From: Omphalotus guepiniiformis
Taxonomy: Eukaryota > Basidiomycota > Agaricomycetes > Agaricales > Omphalotaceae
Reading direction: 5' to 3'
NCBI GenBank assembly: GCA_028554645.1
Contig: JAQOOI010000016.1
Location: 1,054,001-1,118,000 of the forward strand
DNA length: 64,000 nucleotides
The notes beneath the pieces were generated by a model. That model worked only from the letters and a program-made list of their open reading frames with translations. It was not told the DNA's origin and searched no databases. A program made the translations under genes and the position numbers. Shown here piece after piece: positions 35,267 to 45,788 of the stretch (position 1 is its first letter; the number at the start of each line of letters is the position of its first letter).

Positions 35267-36144
35267 ACAGCTTCTATACTGTAATTAAAGCAAAAGTATG
35301 GTTTCCAATTTGGTATAAAGAACATGACAAAGAAATAAAGGAGTCTCTGAGAGAGTATGGTAGTCTATGTCACGGATTGTCACAATCATGTGGGGTTGGC
35401 GGGCCCTACCTTATGTACTCTCAGTTCCAATTGCTCAATTTGCCGCTCTTGGTGTTTTATAAAGCAGTCCAAGTATGTATAATGACTAGGCTGTTTATCT
35501 TTTGATTGTGAAGCTTGGCCTTCTGGCAGTGTATGTACCCTATGATTTTGAGAAGTGCATAAAGTGTACATTGTCCACTTTTCAGCTATATAGTATGTAG
35601 AGTGCACATTTGTTGAATACATCCATGTATCCCTTCAACTTTGATTTCAATTAATACACAGGCGGCATCAGAAATTACGCAATTTGATGGAACGACTTGT
35701 TTTGGCTTGCAGCCACCCGAAAAACAACCCAAAAGCCTGACCTGCTGCAAGCGGACCAGCAGGTTCTATTTCTCTCACAAGCAGTTTCCTCTTTAGTCAA
35801 ATCTAAGTGAAATCAAAGAGTTTTATTAGATAATACACTAATATGGTGATGGTGAGCTTGTCGTTTCAGCAAAAAAAGCGGACAAGCGGTGGTGGTGGGC
35901 AAAACCTGCGAGCAACGCGGGTAGCTGACTAAGCCAGTCACTAAAAGTAACCGGTCAGAAGATGCGTGTTGACGCGCGGTTCAATGTGTTCGACGCCGTC
36001 GACCTTCTTGTCTTTGTCTACCATTGTCAGTCAACATTGAGGGTGGGGATCAGTTGTGATTGGGGTAATGTTACACAGTATCTAGCCAAACTAGTGCTGA
36101 ACTATGTAAGTAACGAGAAATACTATGTCAATTCCATACTATCA
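35267..36144. other. non-coding stretch between copia and the next gene
   Basis: I see no gene or RNA. It is AT-rich with no long repeat pair; the short minus-strand frame at 35386-35622 has no family resemblance. Confidence 0.4.
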
Positions 36145-37677
36145 TTACTCCATCATCTCCTCATCTTCCTCCTCATGCCAAGCTTCAATCACCACGACAT
36201 CAGTACTTAAGCTTGCTTCTGATGTAGAAGGCTCTTCAGGTATGTCTCCAAGGTCCTTGATGAGATGTAGATGGGCTTCAAAGGCCTCCTCCAGTGCAGC
36301 CTGTTTCTCAGCCACCCGGGTCAAATGAGATTTCTTGGGAATAGAAAGCTTTGAGCCCCAGAGGCGACAGAACTTGTCAAGCTGGATATCGAGCTTTTTC
36401 CCCGTCATTCCCTTCTCCCTAATCTGGTCAATTGATGTAATTAATTCAGTTGAATCTAGAGTCCGCGTTATTTCCCTTTCCTTCTCTAACCTCGCCGCTT
36501 TCTTTGCTCTCTTCATCTCCACCATTCTCACCTCAAATCTTGCTTGCTCTTGCCGCCGTTCTTTCTCTAGACCCACCGCGTCAAGTTTACGAGCCATACC
36601 TAGGACCCAGAAATGATCCTCCTCTGTGAAGAATGTGTCAACAAATGTTCGTGTTTCATTTCTCACAAACATTGCAGATGCATTGTGAGCATGTAGCGTG
36701 GATGTAGGATTCTCCCTCGCGTACACGCAATACACTCCCAAGGCTCCCTCATTGCAGTCGTTTGTTGGATTGAGAAATACACGGGATTTCTCGTCATCAT
36801 TCATTCCATCAATTAATCCTCCCGGCACATATTCTGATGAGAATCTGATCCACGTTGCCAGTGCCCCCTTCAAGAAACAAACAAAGATCTCCTTCAAGTG
36901 TGGTAGCTTTCCCTCCTCAACCATAACTCAAATTGATTCCACAACTTCTGGACGCTCGAACTCCTTTCCATCAAATGTGCTCTCGACGTAGCATCTGGCT
37001 GTAAATCCAAGCAGCATCTCGGGCTCTTCGATTAGGCGCTCGCAATGCTCTCTTCGCTCGACATGCAATGGCCCCAGATCAAGAGCATTAAGAGCTTGGT
37101 CTTCAGGAGCACGAACAAGCCGCATATAGGGATGAGTGATAACCTGTTGGTACAGCACTAATACTGCAAGCTCCGTAAGTGTAGCTGTGTCATGTAACGT
37201 GTTATAGACATTAAGCTTGATGTTTGTCCAGGAGTCTGTTGCCTTCTTGGTCTTGATATGATCAAGAAACTTTATGTACATTTCGAGACGTGACAATAGC
37301 TCTCCACCTGCTTCTCCGTGGCTTCCGAATCTCGTGTTATTGGTCTGAGGAAATCACTTGATGCTGGTATCAAGCTCGTGGCTGAGAAAGATAAGGTGCG
37401 AATCACCCTGTCCTTTCTTGTCATAGTGATTGTTGAAGATAGCACCAGCCAGGGCAACACACTTTGCACCACCACACGTCGATGCTGTCAGAGCGGCAAG
37501 CTCAGGCTCGGTAGGGGTTTTATTACAATATTCGGGTGTGATGATGTTCCGAACAGCTTCAGTGTTTGCCTTATTGGCAAGAGGGATTGGACCTGGTAGG
37601 CGCAGCTCAGTCCAAGCTGCCATCATAGCTGCATTACCACCCTTGAAGCTGTTCTGGTCTTTGTGCATACAGCACCC
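36145..37677 (-). pseudogene. C-terminal half of a coiled-coil/Cys-rich gene split by TyE
   Basis: It continues directly from 43949-45413: removing TyE and one CACCC copy joins the frames through a CCMHK motif (about 37665). This half includes a cysteine motif TCGGAKC (about 37470), a helical middle (NIKLNVYNTLHDTATLTELA), a long charged coiled coil (ARLEKEREITR) and an acidic C-terminus (HEEEDEEMME). TGA at 37354-37356 and 36925-36927 stand where arginine is expected. The layout matches, from memory, an expanded set of uncharacterised Agaricomycete proteins. Whether these are transposases is unproven; no DDE triad is evident. Confidence 0.6.
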
Positions 37678-38131
37678 TGTCAGCGACTCGAGTTATCAAA
37701 CTCAAATAACCAAACACAAGGATCTTAGTTTTCACACGGATAAGAGTAAAGCAGAAAGTAGAATTGAGAAAAGAAGTGATACAAGAAAGTATGCTAAGTA
37801 CAAGTCTAAACTCGAGGAGTTATTGACAAGATCGAAGCTAAAAAAATATCTACCTAAACGGACTTGTTATATACATGAATAAAACCCTAAACCCTGGGCT
37901 ATAACCCTTGACTAATCCACTGTGTGTCTACCATGAGTTCGATCGCCTCAAGTGTTTCATTAATGATCATGATCGCCTTGAGGTCTACATGCTTGATCTC
38001 GATCATCATGCTACCTACGTGTGTATTTAATATAACCCTAGATCTATAATTTAAGATGCTATCTACTGATAATAAAAGTGTCTATATGTACAAACAATGA
38101 GATAAGATGAAAAAAGAAAGTGTTCGTAACA
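37678..38131 (-). repeat. TyE 3' LTR (left copy)
   Basis: 454 bp. It pairs with 43494-43948; four of about five substitutions between them are CG versus TG/CA. Confidence 0.97.
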
Positions 38132-38142
38132 TGACCCCCTCC

Positions 38143-41100
38143 TTAGGGATGATGTCCCCATCGTCCTAACTTCACTGCTAATGCTTCTGTCGGCATCTTC
38201 TTCATTTCTACTACTTCCGTACATGCTTCAGGGATAGGTCGTAACAATGATATCGGGAACAAGGAAATTGGAACCTCAATCTTTCTTAACTGAGGTGGTC
38301 GTGGTTTAGTGGGGAATTTTTTATGGAACTCTTCGATTGCTTCTTTTGCATTTGCAAGGTTTGCTAATGGTTCCCATGTCTGTTCGTGCCGCGAGTATCC
38401 CTTCCATTGGACTTTGTATCCAAATCTCCCTCCCCTATATTTTCCTGAATCTACTATCTCTTCCACTTCGAACTCCGGTTCTTCTCCTTCTATCACTGGT
38501 GGCGGATTATCATTCTGAGGCTGCTCGGGGAATTCAGGCGGATGATAGGGTGACAGTAGAGCTTCATTAAAGACTGGATGTATTCTCTTCCAAGTCTTCG
38601 GAATCTTTAGCTGGTATGACGTCGTTCCAATTTTCTTTACAACTTCGAAAGGACCAAATCGTTTATCATCCAACTTCTTCATTGGTCGATCAGAAGTCAG
38701 ATTTGTCACTTCAAGCCATACTTTGTCATTAGGCTTGTATTCGACTGATGGTTTCCTTTTTTTGTCGTAATACCGAGTCATGTCTTCCTTTGCCTTTTTG
38801 AGCGCTGCTCCTACTTCGTCCCTGATCTTGACCATCTTATCGGCAAATTCCTGTGCTGTGGGGTTTGTCGATGGAGTTTTTTGCAGCTGTTCCCTTATAC
38901 GCATGTCGTCCCATATCCGCATAGAACAGAGTGACACCTGTGGCTGAGTGTATCCTATCATTCAACACGAACTCTGCTGTTGGTAACCATTCATGCCAGT
39001 CGTTCTGATGTTGATTGATGAATAACCGGAGATAATGTTCAATCTCTTGGTTCATCCATTCCGTCTGTCCATTCGTCTGTGGGTGATATACCGTTGTGAA
39101 GCTTCCTTGAATGCCTAATAACCGGTATAGTTCCTTCATGAAACGGGAATGATATTGGGGTTCCCAATCATGAATAATCTTTCTCGGTAATCCGTGTATA
39201 GAAAAGATTTTGTCTCTATAGATTCTGGCCATTCCTTCAGACGTTAACAACATGTGTGTGGGTACCAGCCGTGTTCGTTTTGTAAAATGGTCCACAGTCA
39301 CACTTAAGGCATTAAAACCTCCAGCTTCTGGTAGTTCTCCGATTAGATCCATTCCTATGACTTCCCAGGGGCCTTGTGGAACATTATTTGTGACTAGTGT
39401 TCCCATTGGTTTGGTTCAATGAATCTTAGTGGCCTGGCACTTTTCACATCCTCTAACGTATTTCCGTGCATCCTGAGTAATTCCTGGCCACCAATAGTTT
39501 CTCGTCACCAATTCCATGGTTTTAAACTGCCCTGGATGTCCCGTCAGAACGGTATCATGATGCAATCCAATGATCTTTCCTCGTAACCTATTATCAATAG
39601 GCACGTAAATCCTATCCTGCCACGTCACAATTCCTTCCTCTGACTCAACCCAATCCTTCTCTTTTCCTTCTAAAGCCTTATTCACTAGATTATCCCGTAC
39701 TTTCGACTTCTTCTTTATAAGATCTAAGATCTCGTCCTCGGGCATCTCTAATCTGTTGATCGAAAAAAGTTCCGGCTTTAAAAGTACCACATCCTCATTG
39801 TCATTCTCCCCCGTCTCATGATTGGCCATCCTGGACAATGCATCTGGCTTCCCCATCGACTTTCCAGGTTTATGAATCAATGTAAAGTCGTATTTGGATA
39901 ATTCAGTGATCCATCGGGCTTGTTAACGATTCAATTTCTGAGGCTTTTTGAAATACTAAAGATTTTGATGATCTGTATAGATCTCAAATGACTCTTCCGC
40001 ACCCATCAGATATTGTCTCCAATCTGCTAATGGATCCATAATGGCCATCATTTCCTTATCATAGATCTCATAATTACGTTCTGTTTCATTTAGAGATCTA
40101 GATCTGAATGCAATAGGCCACCATTTTCCATCTATCTTTTGTGATAAAACAGCTCCGTTCGCATAATCTGATGAATCTGCCTCAACTCTGAATTGTCCAT
40201 GATCACGGGGTATGGTTAGAACAACTTCTTCGGCAATTCTACTTTTGAGTTCTTCGAATGCCTGCTGTTGTTGATCTGTCCATTCCCACTTTGAATTCCC
40301 AGTCAGTGATGACAATGGTTTAGCCACTTGGCTGAATCCTCGGATAAATCGTCGGTAGAAGTTACAGAAACCCAAGAAGGATTGTACTTCCTTCTTGTTT
40401 CCTGGTATTTTCCATTCTTTTACCGTTTTGACTTTCTTTGGATCCATCCGCACTTGTCCATTTCCTACAAATACTCCAAGGTACTCGACATTACTGGTCT
40501 CGAATTCACACTTTTCAGGTCTAAGATACAACTTGTGTTGTCGTAATATATCTAACACCTGTTTTACAATTGACTCGTGCTCTTCGATTGTATTTGTGAA
40601 AACCAAAATGTTGTCTAAGTATACCATGACATGACCTTCGTTGATCAAATCCCTTAAGATATGATTCATGAATGCCTGGAAGGTCGCCGGAGAATTTGTA
40701 AGACCAAAGAACATAACCGTTGGTTCAAAGAGCCCCCGATTAGTCCTAAATGCCGCCTTCCACTCATCACCCTCTTCAATCCAGATATTATTGTATCCCC
40801 ATTGAACATCCATTTTCGAAAATACTTTTGAATCCTTCAGCTTATCAATGAGTTCTTGAATGAGTGGCAACGGGTATTTGTTCTTTATTGTTGCTTCATT
40901 CAACTTCCGATAATCCTGAACAGGTCAAAGTTTCCCATCTTTCTTTGGGACAAAGAAGAATGGTGAGGCCATCGGCGATTTCGATGGTCTAATTTGTCCA
41001 GATTTCAGATTTCCCTTGATGAACTCATCTAAAACTTTCTGTTCCGAAGGATTTAATGGATAGACCTTGCAATCTACTGGTGTAAAGTCTGGTTTTAGTT

Positions 41101-42238
41101 CAATTGCATGGTCCCAGGGTCTTCGTTCAGGTAAATTTTGGAAATCAGCTTCATCAAAAACATCCTTGTACTCATTAACGTACTTGTCTGCTTTTGACTC
41201 AGTCTTTTTGCCTTTTCCAAAGTCCATACTCCAAAGATATCCATCCCAATTTAGGTAAAACAACTGATCCCCTTCTTCTAGTTCCTGGACTTCAGCGTCG
41301 CATTCAGGTTTTAGGTAATACGGTATCTAACCACACTTCTTAGGACATCGATCAAACTTTATGGTTGAGTCGTTCCAATCTATATTGAGGTCATGACATC
41401 TTAGCCAATCGAGTCCCAGGAATATGTCTGTTTTGCCTAAATTTGTAACAGCAAGTTCAATGCGTTCCACATGATCTCCCATTACCAATCTGACTTGTAT
41501 GAATCCTTCAATTGAACCGTCCTCGTTTAAGGTACCATCAGCATTGTATACCGGCATCTTTACTGGTAATTTCTTAACAGTTAAGCCATGTCGCTCTACG
41601 AATTCTTTATTGACGCAAGAACCCGTTGCTCCACTGTCAAGTAATGCTGATGTCTCTATCTGCTTGCCACTTTCAATGTCTTCAATTGTAACAGACAGCT
41701 TGAGATCTCTTCCTTTAGTACCTTTTACAAACTGTAAGTTTTTCTTAAGCGACTTTACGGCTGTGACGGCTTTGCTAATGTCCAATGACCGGATCTGGGC
41801 AACTGGTTCTTCTGATGCTTCCCTGGCCCGACAGGTTGGCATCCATGCTCTCAGAATTCCCACTGCTTGTTCTGACTCATCCTCCCTTACTCTCTGCGCT
41901 ATCCATTCTGGTGAATTCGGCAGATAACGTTCTCTCACAGGTTTTGAATCAGACTTTGTAGATACTGATGCAAATTTATTCTCAGGATGATTAAATACAA
42001 AGTGAAAATTGCTGTCCTTGTGATCTACACTAGACTGTTCCGATTCTAACTCAGAAGGACCTGTATTCACTTCTGAGCTCTGACAAAATCCGTATCCGAT
42101 TTCAACCAGTTCAAGAACCAGCTTGGTGGCTGTTCTTCTTTCTTCTCTTCCTCCTGCACATTCAGCTGTCTCACTCTCTGACCTCGCTTCGCTGGACAAT
42201 CCCATGAGATATGCCCCTTCTGTCCGCAATTGAAACAC
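38143..42238 (-). pseudogene. TyE Pol, inactivated
   Basis: One frame (overlapping gag by -1) runs from 42238 to 38837. Motifs are protease ALLDSGATGSC, RT with YLDN instead of YLDD (AAC at 40610-40612), RNase H (VEADSSDYANGA), an H2C2 finger (HPGQFKTMEL … CEKCQATK), integrase GMDLIGELP, IHDWEPQY and NGQTEWMNQE, then a chromodomain (VQWKGYSRHEQTWEP, about 38390). Stops are TAG 41327-41329, TGA 40925-40927, TAG 39956-39958, TAA 39923-39925 and TGA 39416-39418. A six-T run on the plus strand (38877-38882) marks a one-base frameshift before the chromodomain. Several integrase Arg-to-Trp changes (HDW, TEW) fit CGG to TGG. Confidence 0.9.
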
Positions 42239-42957
42239 TGCCCATTCCTTCGGGCTGCATCAATGTCCATGGGTTTACCTGTACCCCCAAAGGTCGTTCC
42301 TGTGGCGTCTCTTCGATCACCACTTCCTGCTGCTTGTTGCGGACTTTGTTCCCTTCTTGGCGTAAACGCCGGCCTGTTCTGGTTCTTGCGCCATTCCTGA
42401 CGCCTTCTCCATAGTTGATCAATCTTGATCACTATGTCCTTCCATTCATCGTACACCTTGGGTAATTCATCCCTCGTGTATATGGCATCAATAGTCTTCT
42501 CATTAATGCCCTTCTCAATGAGTCGCACCACATATGGATCATCCTTCTTATAATCCGCCTCCGTCAACAGTATCTCCAGCTCCTGGAAATATTCCTCTGC
42601 TGTTCCTGCTCCTTGCTTCAACAACTCCACTTTCTCCTGTGCCGTTCTCTGCAGACCGGAATCTAGGAATGCCTTGTTCAAGGCTTGCTTGAAGTGCGCC
42701 CAGTCCTTCTGCCACTTCTCGTTGTCCTGGTCGAAATGGGTATTGTAGTAATTATTCACCCATCCGTCTACAAGCTTCCCATTCATGAAAGAGATCGCAA
42801 CATCGATCCTTTCATCATCTGTCGTGATACCATTTTTCTTATCACGGATATAGGTAAAGAGTCTCCGTCGCCAATTCTTGAACTCAGATTTGACGCCGGT
42901 GAAGTTGTCGGGTTTGTTGAGGAGTGATTTTCCTCGCGAGGTGTTGATTTCAGACAT
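42067..42957 (-). CDS. TyE Gag
   Basis: 296 residues from the ATG at 42957, uninterrupted. The Gag core (DNFTGVKSEFKNWRRRLFTY, then HFKQALNKAFLD) is followed by a basic linker and a perfect zinc knuckle CFNCGQKGHISWDC near residue 240. The end overlaps pol by about 170 bases in the -1 frame. It forms the capsid and packages RNA. Confidence 0.9.
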   Translation of the reverse strand: MSEINTSRGKSLLNKPDNFTGVKSEFKNWRRRLFTYIRDKKNGITTDDERIDVAISFMNGKLVDGWVNNYYNTHFDQDNEKWQKDWAHFKQALNKAFLDSGLQRTAQEKVELLKQGAGTAEEYFQELEILLTEADYKKDDPYVVRLIEKGINEKTIDAIYTRDELPKVYDEWKDIVIKIDQLWRRRQEWRKNQNRPAFTPRREQSPQQAAGSGDRRDATGTTFGGTGKPMDIDAARRNGQCFNCGQKGHISWDCPAKRGQRVRQLNVQEEEKKEEQPPSWFLNWLKSDTDFVRAQK

Positions 42958-43493
42958 TCTGATAGGGGTAGAAGGTCGGGTAGAATAGGGAGATGATGCA
43001 AGAGATTTGTAGGAAGGTGTGATAGGTGATGGGATGGTGGTTTCTTCGAAGAGACTGCTAAAGTTTCCCCAAGATTCCGTAATGGTAGAGTTTACTTCGG
43101 TCCGTCAGTAACCTCACGAAGAGATTTCGGGACCTTTTCTGCCTCTAATAAACAAGTTCCTAAATCTGTGCTCACTTGCTGAGTAAACCTGGGCGTGCCT
43201 TTCTAGGAGTGCACCTCGTTCCCCAAGTGCAAAGTCCCTTCCCTGAAGGTCAGTTATCAGACGATGCTTTCTGCTGCCAGTACAGAGTCGGACTCAATGT
43301 TACTCTTTTGTACTATAGGTGCAATTACTCTATCAGAGCACAGATTCCTAATTCGGACAGAAACCCGAATATCAAAGGGAGAAAAATGAAGTAAGTGTGT
43401 GAAGGGTCAAGAGAAACTTACTTGCTACTGAAATAGCAACAAGAAGGCGATTTGAATTGTGTTGGTCGGGTGAGTTGTGTAGCTTCGATCTTA
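42958..43493. other. TyE 5' leader
   Basis: Untranslated leader between the 5' LTR and gag. The sequence next to the LTR (minus strand TAAGATCGAAGC) is not a standard TGG primer-binding site, so priming is unresolved. Confidence 0.4.
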
Positions 43494-43948
43494 TGTCAGT
43501 GACTCGAGTTATCAAACTCAAATAACCAAACACAAGGATCTTAGTTTTCACACAGATAAGAGTAAAGCAGAAAGTAGAATTGAGAAAAGAAGTGATACAA
43601 GAAAGTATGCTAAGTACAAGTCTAAACTCGAGGAGTTATTGACAAGATCAAAGCTAAAAAAATATCTACCTAAACGGACTTGTTATATACATGAATAAAA
43701 CCCTAAACCCTGGGCTATAATCCTTGACTAATCCACTGTGTGTCTACCATGAGTTCGATCGCCTCAAGTGTTTCATTAATGATCGTGATCGCCTTGAGGT
43801 CTACATGCTTGATCTCGATCATCATGCTACCTACGTGTGTATTTAATATAACCCTAGATCTATAATTTAAGATGCTATCTACTGATAATAAAAGTGTCTA
43901 TATGTACAAACAATGAGATAAGATGAAAAAAGAAAGTGTTTCGTAACA
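43494..43948 (-). repeat. TyE 5' LTR (right copy)
   Basis: 455 bp, followed by the CACCC duplication. Confidence 0.97.
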
Positions 43949-45413
43949 CACCCAGTCCATACAAACAAGGTTAGTAAGCGCTGATCCTCTGGCAGCAGTG
44001 AGTTGAACTCTTCTTCTCCCAGGCCCTTAATCATTGCGTCAACTGTTGTCATGTCACATTTTGCTTGTTCTTCTTTCAAAAGTTTGAGATAAGCCTCGAA
44101 TCCTCCCGCATCTTCAATCTTCTTGAAGTTCCATTCCCGGACGAGTTGTAAAAGCTCCTCGTTCTCCATTCTCTTCATCCTCTCCTCTCCCAAGCCTTTT
44201 AAAGTCTCTTCCTGTTTAAGTTCGTTCATACCACTGCTAACTGACTTCTCTACATTTGCGTGGTCACTATGCATGCCCCGTAGTTTTCTTTAGAATGCTC
44301 CTAAGTGTGAGTGGCGAGTTGTGTGCTGTCTGTTTAGCAAGCGGAGAGTTATTGTAGACATCAGCAGCACCATTAAGAGTCCGTATCCAGGACTCTTTCG
44401 ACTTCTCGCCAGAGTGATCAACGGTGGACCTAATACCAAGAAAGCGGGTTTTTGGATACTTGGACAGCTGTGTGCTTCCGTCTGCTTGCTTTTCAGGTAC
44501 TCAACCTATCCAGTGATGTGCTTGGTAGTTCTGGTTGCGACGCGAGGTACTGTCACCACTAAGTGTAAGGTCTATGAATGTAGGTTATTACTGAAGATCA
44601 CCTGAAATTGAGTCACTAACCTTTTGTATTATGTATCTCAAATCCAGCCTGTACCTGTGCCATGACATGACCCTCAAGAACTGCTTGCCCGACAGTACGT
44701 TTACTCATCCTCTTCTTCAGTGTGATCCCAAATATTGAAGCAACACTTTTTACTGCTTCTCCAACCTTTCCCTTTTTGCAGCCCAGACAGACCAGTGTCC
44801 GTGCCAGCGATCAGAACTGAGGTTTGTACGCCCCTTGAACCTTCACCTTCGCAAGTAGCCGCACCTCGTAAGCCTTTTCCTTGATCCGTGTACGGTATGT
44901 GCGAGCACGACTGACTTGTTTTTGTAGGTTACGTAGCTCCTTTCGCAGATAGATTAGTTGATTTTTCTGCTTCATGGTAAGCTGTTCCATTTCAGCTGCG
45001 AAGCGGTGGGTTTGTTCGAGATGACTAGAAGCCTCATTCATCTGCTTCTCAAACAAATGAAGCTTTCTACTTCCTTCCTTTATGGCATCTTGGACTCGAC
45101 GATCTGCACTTGAATAAAGATTTTGAATCTCAGCCAGGTGGATTTTCCTTTCCTTTTTCCAAGCTTCCCTCGCCTTTCTGTATCTCTTCTCCTGATCAAA
45201 GGCATTTCTCAGCTGTTTTCGAAGATCTTCGTTAGCTCTTTCTAGACCCTCTGCATGCTTCTCAGCTGCCCTGGCACGTTCTCGGGACTTTTTCAACTGT
45301 GATGTCTCCGGAGGAATGTTTTCTTTGTTCCGATTTCTTGCTGCTGCAGCTGCTGCCAAAGCCTGCTGCTGAACCTGGGTACATGCCTTAGAAGTACCTT
45401 TTTTCCAGACCAT
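43949..45413 (-). pseudogene. N-terminal half of the coiled-coil/Cys-rich gene split by TyE
   Basis: ATG at 45413. Residues about 30-190 form a long Arg/Lys/Glu coiled coil. The frame continues through TGA at 44811-44813 into LVCLGCKKGK and SIFGITLKKRMSKRT, then an intron near 44610. A further segment with LSGDSTSRRNQNYQ and YPKTRFLGIRSTVDHS carries TGA at 44501-44503 and a frameshift near 44290. It resumes at RGMHSDHANVEKS and runs to LTLFVWTGC at the TyE junction. At least two of the breaks are TGA for Arg. The start lies 123 bases from the edge of element MuF. Confidence 0.6.
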
Positions 45414-45545
45414 CTAAAATATTACTATCAGCAGTGTAAACACTCTCAAGATAACACTTGACACACCACGAACACTGAAAAGTGACCCGACTGTTAGACT
45501 TAGCGCGACACGTGTTTTGTTGATCAACACGACGGGGAGGAGCCC

Positions 45546-45577
45546 GGTTGCCCCAAATCTTCGTCAGCTTTAGTCAG
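45546..45577 (+). repeat. MuF left terminal inverted repeat
   Basis: 32 bp starting GGTTGCCCC and ending TTAGTCAG; the reverse complement of 54922-54953 with one mismatch. Confidence 0.9.
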
Positions 45578-45788
45578 CTTGCTTCCCTCGTCGATCTGTT
45601 CTGGCACGTCCTGTCCAGCTTCTCGTGTGTCGCTCGATCTTTCGCGTGGTCCCCGACTGTGCTCGATTTGGACACCCACCAACGTTTGGCTGAATGCGGA
45701 AACGGAGAGTCGGGGCTTCTGGTACTTCTCGAACTCCTTGAACTTCTCGTACTTCTCGGGATCTTCGCCAAGGATTTCAAGTTTAGAC

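Larger units (their letters stand above)
37678..43948 (-). mobile_element. TyE: Ty3/gypsy chromodomain retrotransposon
   Basis: LTRs 37678-38131 and 43494-43948 (TG...CA) are flanked by the duplication CACCC (37673-37677 and 43949-43953). Read on the minus strand: LTR, gag, protease, RT, RNase H, integrase, chromodomain, a purine tract (AAGGAGGGGG) and LTR. Total 6271 bp, a normal size. Pol has five C-to-T type stops and one A-tract frameshift, although the LTRs differ at only about five bases and one indel. Confidence 0.97.
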
